Notes: generated by a model from the letters alone, not told the origin. Shown: positions 50,131 to 58,126, counted from the stretch's first letter. The stretch is DNA of 64,000 nucleotides from Oscillospiraceae bacterium (GCA_022846095.1 AP025583.1:1178001-1242000); one strand, 5' to 3'. Made by a program: numbers and translations.

Positions 50131-51018
50131 GCAAAAGTGTCCGGGTCGTCGAGATCATCATAGTTGAGGATGTCCTCGTCCTCTTCTAAGTGCTCGTCCG
50201 GCACGTCCACCTCGTACACGGTATATTCCTCGTTGGGGTCTATTTTCCTCATGCGCCGAGAGGTCAGGCGGCCCAGGTCAAAGGCGTTGCGCTTGTCCGC
50301 CTCGGCGGTGTACTTGTAATTGGGGTGACTTTTCAAATCGTACTTGCGGGAGTAAAAGGGCGGGAGCCCCCGAAGCTGTAAAATACAATAGTCGCCGGGC
50401 ATGGTCGCCAGCTCGCTGGGGGTCATCAGTTCCCGGCCCAGCCGCTGGGTGTTCAGATTGAAGCTCCCCGACTGCCCCCGCGTCCGGCCCTCGGTCTGCA
50501 TGGAGATGGTGGCCTTGCACAGCCAGTTCTCGGAAATCTCCTTGATGGTGGAGCCCTCCCGCCCGCCGAGGAAGATCACGCTGTCCATGTTGCCTAAAAT
50601 CGTTTCCGCGTTGTCCTTGTAAATCGCCTTGCACTGCGCCCACTGTTGGTAGAACAGGCACAGACTGACCTCGCGGGAGCGGATGACGGCCACCAGCTTC
50701 TCCAGCCCCGGCACCTGTCCCGTGTTGGCCGCCTCATCCCAGAGCACACGCACATGATGGGGCAGGCGGCCCCCGTGTACGTTGTCCGCCCTCTCGCATA
50801 AGAGGTTGAACATCTGCGAAAAGGCCAGGGCCACCAAAAAATTGTAGGTTTGGGTGGTGTCCGAAATGGTGAAGAAAACCGCCGTTTTCCGATCCCCGAT
50901 GCGGTCAAGCTCCAGCTCGTCATAGCTCATAATCTCCCGGAGCTGGGGGATGTCGAAGGGGGCCAGCCGGGCCCCGCAGCTTATCAGGATCGACTTGGCG
51001 GTTTTGCCCGAAACGAAT
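50127..51018 (-). pseudogene. VirD4/TraG coupling ATPase, 5' truncated
   Basis: This is the C-terminal half of the conjugation coupling protein. The frame reads from SGKTAKSILISCGARLAPFD, which matches VirD4 at the window's right end, through MSYDELELDRIGDRKTAVFF, LWDEAANTGQVPGLEKLVAVIRSREVSLCLFYQQWAQ (Walker B and following) to the acidic tail EDILNYDDLDDPDTFA. The N-terminal half with the membrane segments and Walker A is missing: homology stops at about 51018, and element 2 sequence follows. An internal ATG at 50930 could give a 267-residue fragment, not a working coupling protein. Confidence 0.88.
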
Positions 51019-51115
51019 TGTCAAGGACTTTTTAATCAAGTTCACAAAATATTCATGGATTCGATAGGACAGGCCGGGGAGTTGTTCCCCGGCCCGTTCT
51101 GTGCCTGCCTGCGGC

Positions 51116-51328
51116 TCACATCTGCTGAACCTCATTCCGCAACATACGCTTGATTTTGTCGCTCATGGTTTCGGTGCTGGTGGTGCTGAAATGTACGCGC
51201 ACCTTGTAGGTGGTCTTGCCGATTTTCTTTACAAGGGCCGGGCGCTCGTCCTCCAGCGCGGTGATGGGGGCGGCGTTGCCGGTGTCAGTTGCGGTGTTAG
51301 TGGTGATGTTGGTCTGTTCGTTACTCAT
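51116..51328 (-). CDS. TnpW-like small element protein
   Basis: A 70-residue protein with a Thr/Asn-rich start and a conserved C-terminal half, RPALVKKIGKTTYKVRVHFS, then SDKIKRMLRNEVQQM. This KIGxTTYxVxxxF pattern is the transposon-encoded TnpW type found next to replication genes in mobilizable elements. Function is unknown. It is the last gene of the element 2 operon, near its left junction. Confidence 0.78.
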   Translation of the reverse strand: MSNEQTNITTNTATDTGNAAPITALEDERPALVKKIGKTTYKVRVHFSTTSTETMSDKIKRMLRNEVQQM

Positions 51329-51382
51329 AGGCGCTCCTTTCGGTGACGGCCTCGCCGGTGCTGCGGGCCGCGTGTCGGTTGG

Positions 51383-52219
51383 TTACTCGTTGAGAAGCCG
51401 GGCGGCCTCGGTCTTGTTGGCCGCCGCGTTGTCCTTGCGGTAGTTCTTGCCGCTAAAGCATATCGGGGTACAGCGTTCCAGAACGCGGTCATAGATTCGG
51501 GCGTGTGCTAAATCTTTCGGGGCCTGCAATTCGGCAAGCGGTAGATTGGTGGTGATGATAAACGGCAGGCGGCTCAAATACCGGCTATCCACGACGTTGT
51601 AAACCTGTTCCAGCGCATACTCGGAATTGCGCTCAATCCCTAAATCGTCAATGATTAACAGGCTGAAATGATGAAAGCTGGCAAGGTACTTGTTCCTGTC
51701 CTCGCTGAACATGCCGGATAAGCTGTTGAGGATTTTAGAGAAGTTCGTCATCAGGACGGGGGCGGTCTGCTCAACAAGGGCCTGTGCGATACAGGCGGCG
51801 GCAAAGGTCTTGCCGGTTCCCACGCCGCCCCAAAGTAAAAGCCCCTGCCCGCGCTCTTTCATTTCCGGCCAGTGTTCCACATAGCGCCGGGCGTATTTCA
51901 TGGCCGGATTCTGGCCGTCGTCCCGGTCAAAGGTGTAAGCTAAGAGGGCCTTGTCCTGTAAAGCGTTTGCTTTCAGCCGGTGGATTCGGTTCAGCCGTTC
52001 CTGTTCCTGCCGGGCGGCCTCCCGCGCCCGCTGGCGCTCCTGCTCACACTGGCAGAGGCAAGGCAAAAGCCGCTCTTTCTCGAATAGCGTCACGCGGCAC
52101 TGTTTGGGGGTGTGGCACTTGCCGCAAACTAACAGGCCGGTTTCCGGGTCGGTGTAGTCGTCCGGCTCCTGTACGGCTGCCGGTATGTTGTCAATCACTT
52201 TTTCCAGCGCGTCCCTCAT
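51383..52219 (-). CDS. DnaC/IstB-like ATP-binding helicase loader
   Basis: A 278-residue AAA+ protein. The N-terminal zinc-binding part (CGKCHTPKQC, CLCQCEQER) is followed by the ATPase with Walker A LLWGGVGTGKTFAAACIAQAL, Walker B LLIIDDLGIERNSEYA and sensor IITTNLPLAEL. It would load a replicative helicase on the element. It overlaps the DnaD-like gene by four bases (ATGA). Confidence 0.9.
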   Translation of the reverse strand: MRDALEKVIDNIPAAVQEPDDYTDPETGLLVCGKCHTPKQCRVTLFEKERLLPCLCQCEQERQRAREAARQEQERLNRIHRLKANALQDKALLAYTFDRDDGQNPAMKYARRYVEHWPEMKERGQGLLLWGGVGTGKTFAAACIAQALVEQTAPVLMTNFSKILNSLSGMFSEDRNKYLASFHHFSLLIIDDLGIERNSEYALEQVYNVVDSRYLSRLPFIITTNLPLAELQAPKDLAHARIYDRVLERCTPICFSGKNYRKDNAAANKTEAARLLNE

Positions 52220-52959
52220 AAGCTCTCGCCCTCCTTGTAGCTGTAATCAGGCAGGCCCCCGCCCTTGGTTCCACTGGTGGCCTTGCGGCTGTCCTCGGCG
52301 GCCCAACGCCGGATAGTGGCGGCATGGCTCTTGTAGGTCTTGCCGGTAGATTCCATGTAGGCTGATAGCTTCTCGACGTAGCTTTCCCAGATGGTGGGAA
52401 ACTCGGCTTGCAGTTCGGCAAGCTCCTTATCCGTCAAAAGCACATTCTGGTATCTGCCATAGGCGCGGGCGGGCTGTCCCTTTTTTAACTCTCTCTCTAT
52501 CTCTTTCTCTATCTCTAACTCTATCTCTATCTCTGGTGGACGAATGTCGGACAAATGTCCGCCGTTTGTCCGGGCCGGTAAAAGCGCCCTGTTTTTCTGC
52601 CTTGCGGCCCGCTTGCGCTCCCCCTCGGTGGAGGACTGGCCGATTAGCAGCTCAATGTTGCTCATGTAGTACGCGCCGCTGTCCAGCAGCTCCACAAGGC
52701 CCAGCTTCAAGAAGATTTGCAAGGCCCGTTCCACGGTTCCGATTTGCTGGCGGGTGATGGTGGCTATCATCTGCGCCGTGTAGGGGATATTCTCGTCAAG
52801 CTGGAGCCTGCCGCCGTGTTTGAGGGATTTCAGATACAGCTTCAGCAGGATATTGGAGTACAAAACGCCGTCCTGCATACTTTCCAGCAAGACGATGGAA
52901 TCCTCGTCAAAATAGCTCTCTTTCAGTTTCAGGTAGTAATATTTTCGATTGTCTGGCAT
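52216..52959 (-). CDS. Replisome-organizer/DnaD-like replication protein
   Basis: A 247-residue protein with the phage replisome organizer N-terminal domain (YYYLKLKESYFDEDSIVLLESMQDG, LYSNILLKLYLKSLKHGGRL, QIGTVERALQIFLKLGLVEL), a charged linker (IEIELEIEKEIEREL) and a DnaD-like C-terminus (SYVEKLSAYMESTGKTYKSHAATIRRWAAED). The start follows AAAGGAGGGACACCC. Together with the DnaC-like gene it suggests the element replicates autonomously after excision or during transfer. Confidence 0.87.
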   Translation of the reverse strand: MPDNRKYYYLKLKESYFDEDSIVLLESMQDGVLYSNILLKLYLKSLKHGGRLQLDENIPYTAQMIATITRQQIGTVERALQIFLKLGLVELLDSGAYYMSNIELLIGQSSTEGERKRAARQKNRALLPARTNGGHLSDIRPPEIEIELEIEKEIERELKKGQPARAYGRYQNVLLTDKELAELQAEFPTIWESYVEKLSAYMESTGKTYKSHAATIRRWAAEDSRKATSGTKGGGLPDYSYKEGESL

Positions 52960-53072
52960 GGGTGTCCCTCCTTTGGGTTCTTATGGGGCTTGTACGCCTT
53001 TAGGAGCCGTTTTCCGGGGGCAAAGGTAAAATGTATCAGGCCCCCTTTGACAAGCACCTTGAAAGCCGCTAT

Positions 53073-53438
53073 TTACGGGCCTTTTTTAGCCTCTAAAGCG
53101 TGACAGTTCAGCCGTTGTTTTCGTTTTCGTTGGGCGGCCTTGATTCGCTTCATTCTCGCGGCGCACTCCGGGCAATACTTGGCCCGGTTGGAGCGGGGCC
53201 GGAATACGGCCCCGCACATGGCGCACCTTTTGGCCTCGTCACGGTGCAATAGGGCGGTTTCCAGCGCCTTATCCAGCGGCAGGACGGCGGCGCGGAACCA
53301 ACGGCACAACAGGGAGTAGGAAATACTCTGGACGCAAACGCACTCGTCGCCGTCGTCCAGCGCAAGGCAGTTGCCGCCGTCGTAGTTGCAGCACTCATGC
53401 ACGAGCCGCCGCGCCCGGCGATACTGGCGGTAGTCCAT
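53073..53438 (-). CDS. Cysteine-rich VLP-domain protein (element 2)
   Basis: A 121-residue protein: MDYRQYRRARRLVHECCNYD, then LLCRWFRAAVLPLDKALETALL (VLP motif), a zinc ribbon RCAMCGAVFRPRSNRAKYCPEC and a basic tail. It is a counterpart of 39203-39571. I start at the ATG before DYRQYRR. The start region overlaps the 3' end of the small gene upstream. Confidence 0.82.
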   Translation of the reverse strand: MDYRQYRRARRLVHECCNYDGGNCLALDDGDECVCVQSISYSLLCRWFRAAVLPLDKALETALLHRDEAKRCAMCGAVFRPRSNRAKYCPECAARMKRIKAAQRKRKQRLNCHALEAKKGP

Positions 53439-53451
53439 GACGGGGACAGCT

Positions 53452-53610
53452 TCACGCGGTCTTGTGCTGCTCAAGGTGTCCTCCACAACGGCAGACGGGC
53501 CGCTCCCGTTCCTCCGGCTGCATGGCCGCCGCTGCGGGCGTGGGCGGTGTCGGCGGCAAGGGTAGCCTGATAGTCATGGTGATGGTGATATTCAAAATCG
53601 TTTCTTTCAT
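53452..53610 (-). CDS. Small element protein between mobA and the VLP gene
   Basis: A 52-residue protein: MKETILNITITMTIRLPLPP, then a Pro/Ala stretch, ERERPVCRCGGHLEQHKTA. Its ATG overlaps the mobA stop (ATGA) and it has a GAGGA site, so it is translationally coupled to mobA. It is too short for a family assignment. Confidence 0.6.
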   Translation of the reverse strand: MKETILNITITMTIRLPLPPTPPTPAAAAMQPEERERPVCRCGGHLEQHKTA

Positions 53611-55040
53611 CTGTCGGGTTCCTCCTTGTGCTTGATTTGCTCGGTCTTGGAAAGCTGCTCGGCGGCCTTGCGTAGCTGCTCCACGGCTTTGATTTCTTCC
53701 CGCATGGCCCGCATTTGGCTATATAGCACGTCCTTTTTCGCGGTGAGGGTATCGGCCTCGGCCCGCCATTGTCGGGGCGTGATGGCCTCGCCGGTGGCCT
53801 TTAAGTCTTGAAGATAACGGGCGGCGGTATCAAATAGGGCAAGCTCCGCGCTGTGGCGCTCCTTGAACTTCTCGCGCTTGCCGGGTTTCAGTCCGTCAAA
53901 CTGGCGGCGGGTTCCTTTGTGCTGTTCGTACTGCGCCCACATTTCCAGCCGTTCCGTGAGGGTAGCAATCCGGCGCTCGGCGCTGACAATCTCGCCCCGC
54001 TGGTCGTAGTAACTGGCGTTCATAGCGGCTACTTTTTCGTGAAGCTCACGCATGGACGTGATACCGTTGGCCTGTAAGAAATTGAAAAGGGCGGCGCTCT
54101 CTTTGAGGGCCTTTACCTTGCCGGTGCGGGTGGCCGGTTTGCTCATTTCCTGCCGGGCCTGCCATAGCTGCGCCATAACGCTTTCTTTGCCCTGTGGCTT
54201 GGCTGCCTGCTCTTTAGACCAGTTAAAGAGGCGCGTCACGCGGGCCTTGATTTCTTTCAAGAGCTTGTTGTCGGCGGCGATCTGCCGGTTGATGTTGCCC
54301 TTGTCGGTGGCAATCCCGCGTCGCTCCATGCGGGTGGCGGCCACGCCCATGTGGACGGTGGGTAGCTGCTCCTTGCCTTGTCGCTTGTAGCTGCGGTGGT
54401 CTATCCGCTCCGGCCTGCTGGCCTGCTCTAACGCTCGGTTGGCGTACTCGGCCCACGCCGCCCGCCACTGTTCGGCTTTGTCCTTGTCGTTCCAATCGGT
54501 GGTGTCGGTGCGGTGGTTCTTCCAGCCGCCTTTGCCGTCCGGGATTCTCTGGCCGCGTTCGTCAAGGTCGTATTCCTTGCGGCACTTCGCGCCCCATTCG
54601 CCAGATTGCTCTAACGGGCGCATGGTGAGCATGATGTGGACGTGTGGGTTTCCGTCGCCCTTGTCATGGAGCGCAAAGTCGGCACACATACCGGCTGAAA
54701 CAAAGTTGTCCTTGATGTAGGCCCGGACAAGGGCAAGCTGGGCCTGCCGGTCAAGCTCCACGGGCAGGGCGATTTCAACCTCACGGGCAAGCTGTGACTT
54801 GCTGGATTTCTCGGCCTGCTCCACGCTGTTCCAGAGGGTGGAGCGGTCTTGAAACGCTGGCGGCGCATGGGCTGGCAACAGGATTTCAGAATGGATAACG
54901 CCGCCCTTGTGGGTGTAGTCGTGTGTCATGCCGTCCCATTCATTGGTTAGCTTCTGGCCGCTGCGGTAGGCGGCTGCGGCGACGGCTGAACGGCCCTCGC
55001 TGCGTTTGATAATCTTGATGGTACAGTGATAGATTGCGAT
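53607..55040 (-). CDS. mobA: MobA/MobL-family relaxase of element 2, probable ATC start
   Basis: About 477 residues. The conserved opening AIYHCTIKIIKRSEGRSAVAAAAYRSG, the histidine motif HDKGDGNPHVHIMLTMRPL and the segment NEWDGMTHDYTHKGGVIHSEILLP identify a MobA/MobL relaxase. GGGAGGT is followed six bases later by ATC at 55040, in the place where relatives begin MAIYHC. No ATG, GTG or TTG lies near, and the closest upstream ATG (55154) would add nearly 40 unrelated residues. The C-terminal half is a long helical region. A recognisable nick region lies 170 bases upstream. Confidence 0.88.
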   Translation of the reverse strand: MAIYHCTIKIIKRSEGRSAVAAAAYRSGQKLTNEWDGMTHDYTHKGGVIHSEILLPAHAPPAFQDRSTLWNSVEQAEKSSKSQLAREVEIALPVELDRQAQLALVRAYIKDNFVSAGMCADFALHDKGDGNPHVHIMLTMRPLEQSGEWGAKCRKEYDLDERGQRIPDGKGGWKNHRTDTTDWNDKDKAEQWRAAWAEYANRALEQASRPERIDHRSYKRQGKEQLPTVHMGVAATRMERRGIATDKGNINRQIAADNKLLKEIKARVTRLFNWSKEQAAKPQGKESVMAQLWQARQEMSKPATRTGKVKALKESAALFNFLQANGITSMRELHEKVAAMNASYYDQRGEIVSAERRIATLTERLEMWAQYEQHKGTRRQFDGLKPGKREKFKERHSAELALFDTAARYLQDLKATGEAITPRQWRAEADTLTAKKDVLYSQMRAMREEIKAVEQLRKAAEQLSKTEQIKHKEEPDR

Positions 55041-55159
55041 AGTAGCACCTCCCTCCGGGTGGAGGATAATCAGGCCGCATGGGACGGAATAGCCGCAAAG
55101 TGGGTGTTCCGTCTCATGTGGCGCACTGGGGGTTTGGGGCGAGTAGCGCCCCATCGCGT

Positions 55160-55222
55160 CCGTAGGACGCAACAAGCCTCGCAGAGCGCACACACCGGCA
55201 ACGGTGTATAAGTGCGCCCTTG
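55160..55222. other. oriT: Probable oriT of element 2 (nick region of the MobA type)
   Basis: The inverted repeat ACACCG/CGGTGT (55192-55197 and 55202-55207) is followed by ATAAGTGCGCCCTTG (55208-55222). This matches the R1162/pIP501-type nick region TAAGTGCGCCCT as I remember it. A longer inverted repeat, GGGGCG/CGCCCC, lies upstream at about 55136-55152. It stands directly upstream of mobA. Confidence 0.8.
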
Positions 55223-55234
55223 CAAGCAAGGGAA

Positions 55235-55507
55235 TTAGAGCGCGTCCCCGGATTTCGCGGATTCCTGGGTGGTTTCTCCGGCTCCGGGCAGGCGGGAGAG
55301 GGAGAGCAGAAACGCCTTGACTTCCTCGCCGGATTGTCCGGCAAGGGCAGGAAAGACGCTTTCCAGAATGGCCCCTCGCTCGATAAGGCGGCGTGTCCGG
55401 GCCTTGCGCTCCGCGTCGGCTTTCTTGTTGAGTAGGATTTTCTGATGGTTTTCAAGCTGCCGGATTTCCTTTTCCAGCCGGTTCCGTTCTTCCTCCAATG
55501 GCTTCAA
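55235..55507 (-). CDS. DUF3847-like small element protein
   Basis: About 90 residues from TTG 55507, seven bases after GGGAGGA. It is a helical coiled coil (KPLEEERNRLEKEIRQLENH, KKADAERKARTRRLIERGAI), followed by SGEEVKAFLLSLSRLPGAGE. This fits the DUF3847 proteins encoded near mobA in Tn4451-like elements. Its start overlaps the stop of the upstream sigma-like gene. Confidence 0.72.
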   Translation of the reverse strand: MKPLEEERNRLEKEIRQLENHQKILLNKKADAERKARTRRLIERGAILESVFPALAGQSGEEVKAFLLSLSRLPGAGETTQESAKSGDAL

Positions 55508-55974
55508 TAATTGTCCTCCCTCGTCCATTTCTTTTTCTTGAAATACTTCTGCAATTTCTTCACGGCCCGCCGCACGGAATCGCTGGCCTGTGTCGGGCTG
55601 ATTCCCTCGGCCTCGGCTATCTCTCGGTACTTCATTTGCAGCATGTAGCGCATGTGCAAGCGGCGGGCCTGCGTGGGGGTAAGCTGGCCGATAGCCTCCC
55701 GCAAATGCTCCAACAAAAGCTCATGGGCCGCTTCTTCCTCGGCCCGAATCATGTAGTCCTCCGGCGACGGCTGCGCCCAGCCGATGGCCTCATTCTCGAT
55801 ACCGTCCTCGCAATCAAGGGAGAAATACGCCTTGTGATAAAACATCTTGCTTTTGCGGTTGTTTTCCTCCCGGTGCAGGTGTAGCAGCGCGTCCGCTACG
55901 TCGTCCGGCACTTCCACGAACACGTCCGTTTTCACAAGGGGGTAGTAATACTTGCGTAGATTGATGATTGTCAT
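55504..55974 (-). CDS. Sigma-70-like element regulator (element 2, first)
   Basis: A 156-residue protein. The N-terminal opening MTIINLRKYYYPLVKTDVFVEV is the usual ICE form. The C-terminal region-4-like helix-turn-helix reads LREAIGQLTPTQARRLHMRYMLQMKYREIAEAEGISPTQASDSVRRAVKKLQKYF. It probably activates mobilisation genes. It overlaps the DUF3847-like gene by four bases. Confidence 0.82.
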   Translation of the reverse strand: MTIINLRKYYYPLVKTDVFVEVPDDVADALLHLHREENNRKSKMFYHKAYFSLDCEDGIENEAIGWAQPSPEDYMIRAEEEAAHELLLEHLREAIGQLTPTQARRLHMRYMLQMKYREIAEAEGISPTQASDSVRRAVKKLQKYFKKKKWTREDNY

Positions 55975-56087
55975 GGGCTGACCTCCTAAAATGGCAAGAG
56001 GGACAAGCAGCTCATAACTGCCTGTCCCTCTCGGTGATGGGGCGAATGTCCCTCACTTGGTTAGCCCGAAAATGGCGTTTTGCACGG

Positions 56088-56486
56088 TCACAATTTCAAA
56101 AGTTTTTTAAGTTTTTTTCGTACTCCCTCAATAGCGCTTTGAACTGAACTCCGGGAACAGCCGTCTAGCCGGGCGATCTGTTCAAAGCTCAATCCGTCCA
56201 GCGCGTAGAGCAGGAACCGGCGGCGCTGTGTGGCGGTGCAGTTCTCCAACATGGAAAGCAGCTCGTCCAGCGTTTCCCTCCGACAAACGTATTGCTCCGG
56301 CGTTTCTTGGTAGGTGCGTCCCTCGGTGGCGACTATGTACTCGTCAAACTCCCGTATATCCCAATGGCGGCGCTGTTCATGGGATAGGTTTTCTTCCTTG
56401 TGGTCGGCCCGGTCAAGGTATTCATAAACCTCGACGCTGACCTCTACGGACAGGGCTTGTCCGTTTATTTTGATGGTGACTTCCAT
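56088..56486 (-). CDS. Sigma-70-like element regulator (element 2, second)
   Basis: A 132-residue protein started at the ATG before EVTIKINGQAL, behind GGAAAGGCAG. The C-terminal helix-turn-helix reads LLSMLENCTATQRRRFLLYALDGLSFEQIARLDGCSRSSVQSAIEGVRKKLKKLL. Two related regulators in one element suggest a short regulatory cascade. Confidence 0.82.
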   Translation of the reverse strand: MEVTIKINGQALSVEVSVEVYEYLDRADHKEENLSHEQRRHWDIREFDEYIVATEGRTYQETPEQYVCRRETLDELLSMLENCTATQRRRFLLYALDGLSFEQIARLDGCSRSSVQSAIEGVRKKLKKLLKL

Positions 56487-56983
56487 CTGCCTTTCCTCCG
56501 TTTCGATTGGTTTTTTGCGAATCGAAACGGGGGAGGCGGGGAGCGGCAACGGGGGCAAACATCGGGCCAACTTGGCCCGAACTTTACAGGCTGGAAAAGG
56601 GACGTTTCCGGCCCTTCTGTGCCGGATTTTCTTAATTTTTTATAAACTGGCGGCCCGGTAAAAATAGGAGCGCGGAATCTCTGCAAATATCCCCGGCGTT
56701 CGTCTGCAATCGCAGACGAACTACAACGGAATAGCTCACGTCTTGTCGCATAAAAATAGGGCGCAAGTGACTGGTTTTTCACTTGCGCCCTACTGGACGT
56801 TTTTGCTATTCTGTTGTGGCTTGTCCCCCGGTTAGGGGGCGCGTCAAAAGGGATATTTGCTCATTGGCGGCCCTCCTGTGGCCGCAAAAAAGCGGCCTTG
56901 ACTTCTCAAAGCCGCCGCTGGTTAGTATCAGAAAGCCGATAATAAAACGCAGGGCCGGCAACCATGAGATACTATCTCGTTGG
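56487..56983. other. Gene-free regulatory stretch of element 2
   Basis: No gene is supported. It contains the palindrome variant at 56562-56580, a hairpin GTTCGTCTGC/GCAGACGAAC (56698-56721), and a 13-bp stem AGGGCGCAAGTGA/TCACTTGCGCCCT (56758-56791). The first 100 bases resemble the region upstream of the sigma-like gene in element 1 (GGGGAGCG followed by GGGGCA and a palindrome), so the two elements share this leader. Confidence 0.6.
56562..56580. repeat. Element-2 version of the palindrome
   Basis: TCGGGCCA ACT TGGCCCGA has the same 8-3-8 layout as TCTGGCCA-N3-TGGCCAGA in element 1 and the same position upstream of a sigma-like gene. Confidence 0.65.
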
Positions 56984-57172
56984 TTATCGGCTCTGCGTCT
57001 GTGCGTCTGGCTCTTTGATAACTGATATATTAAACTGTCGTACTGTAATTAGAGTTTCATGTCTACATTTGGGACAAAACAGTGGAAAGTTTTCAAGTAC
57101 CGTATCTTCTCGGATTTTCAATCTCGTTTTATTACCGCATTGTGGGCATAATATCCATTCGTTGTTTTCCAT
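56984..57172 (-). CDS. Cysteine-rich KTR protein
   Basis: A 62-residue protein (MENNEWILCPQCGNKTRLKI, then FPLFCPKCRHETLITVRQFN and a PDAQTQSR end) with two CPxC knuckles. It is a widespread accessory protein of Tn916-like and related elements with unknown function, probably zinc-binding. I start at the ATG before ENNEWILC behind AAGGTGCGAA. Confidence 0.87.
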   Translation of the reverse strand: MENNEWILCPQCGNKTRLKIREDTVLENFPLFCPKCRHETLITVRQFNISVIKEPDAQTQSR

Positions 57173-57180
57173 TTCGCACC

Positions 57181-57837
57181 TTAATTTATAAACAATTTCT
57201 TTAGTGAAATAACGATAATTGGTGCATACATACACAACAAACTTAGCCTCTGCCATAGCCCCTCAAAAGAAATAATGGTACGAGCAGAACTTTCTTTATC
57301 TGCCATTACAAATAGAGTAAAAAATATCGCTGAAAGGATAAAGAATATAATTGATATAGCTCCAATCACAAAATCCTTTATCTGAAAAGATAATAAAGCA
57401 ATTAGCAGAGGCGCAAAGGTCAACAATAAGAAGCCTAGAACAGAACCATAACCGTGAATTTTTTCTGGGATAGTAAGCATTTCCTTTGTTTCGCCAACTG
57501 AAAAGATTCCAGATAAAATACACGCCCCAATAGCATAAACCAGAATAACAAGAAGTAGGCATATTGAAAGCGCAAGTGACTTCTTGGTGTAGTCCACAAA
57601 TAGTTTTATGCCTCCAATTACAAACATCATTCCAGCTAATACCAGCCAAAGATTATAAATTGAATGACAGTTTTGATTTCGGTTACCTAACAGGCTCATA
57701 ACCATAGTTAGGTGATTATATTTACCGCTAAACGGAGCAAGAAGAAAGGGAATTAATAGATCGCCAATGGTTGCAACCAGTAAAAAGATATAGCTAATAT
57801 TCGTGGTAAAAAAATCTTTAGTTACATTATTTATCAT
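57181..57837 (-). CDS. DUF998-like membrane protein
   Basis: A 218-residue membrane protein with six hydrophobic segments (ISYIFLLVATIGDLLIPFLL, YNLWLVLAGMMFVIGGIKLF, LALSICLLLVILVYAIGACIL, GSVLGFLLLTFAPLLIALL, FVIGAISIIFFILSAIFFTL and a C-terminal one). The LLGNRNQNCHSIYN loop fits DUF998. AT-rich; it overlaps the AbrB-like gene by 11 bases. The AbrB-DUF998 pair is common element cargo of unknown role. Confidence 0.78.
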   Translation of the reverse strand: MINNVTKDFFTTNISYIFLLVATIGDLLIPFLLAPFSGKYNHLTMVMSLLGNRNQNCHSIYNLWLVLAGMMFVIGGIKLFVDYTKKSLALSICLLLVILVYAIGACILSGIFSVGETKEMLTIPEKIHGYGSVLGFLLLTFAPLLIALLSFQIKDFVIGAISIIFFILSAIFFTLFVMADKESSARTIISFEGLWQRLSLLCMYAPIIVISLKKLFIN

Positions 57838-58057
57838 CTGGCATAAATCCTCCCAATCCTTTTAGTATTTTTATTGCAACTTCTTTCATGACATCAGCTT
57901 TCGTAATTGCTATACCTTGTTCTTCGTCACCTAAAACTAAGAGTGTATCGCCGGGTTTAATATCAAATAATTCTCTTGCTTCTTTGGGAATAACAATTTG
58001 TCCTCGTTCCCCGACTTTCACTGTTCCAAAAATGTGCTTACCCTTTGGCATTGACAT
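57827..58057 (-). CDS. AbrB/MazE-type transcriptional regulator
   Basis: A 76-residue swapped-hairpin regulator: IFGTVKVGERGQIVIPKEARELFDIKPGDTLLVLGDEEQGIAI is the SpoVT/AbrB domain. Its promoter overlaps a dyad at 58081-58096, suggesting autoregulation together with the membrane-protein gene downstream. No toxin partner is seen, so I prefer a regulator to an antitoxin. Confidence 0.87.
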   Translation of the reverse strand: MSMPKGKHIFGTVKVGERGQIVIPKEARELFDIKPGDTLLVLGDEEQGIAITKADVMKEVAIKILKGLGGFMPDDK

Positions 58058-58080
58058 CTGAACACCTCCTATACATACTT

Positions 58081-58126
58081 TTCATACCGATATGAATAGT
58101 ATAACATCAGAGAATTAAGAAGTCAA
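58081..58126 (-). promoter_or_regulatory. Promoter and operator dyad of the AbrB-DUF998 pair
   Basis: Read on the minus strand: TTGACT (58126-58121), a 17-base spacer and TATACT (58103-58098). The dyad TTCATA-CCGA-TATGAA (58081-58096) lies at the expected transcription start. Confidence 0.65.

Noticed and set aside
47509-50220. The two virD4 ends as a simple target-site duplication
   Set aside because: The copies differ at several bases and by one codon, so they are diverged homologues and not a fresh duplication.
57827-58057. Toxin-antitoxin pair with the DUF998 gene
   Set aside because: The partner is a six-segment membrane protein far larger than known toxins of AbrB-type antitoxins; regulator plus cargo fits better.
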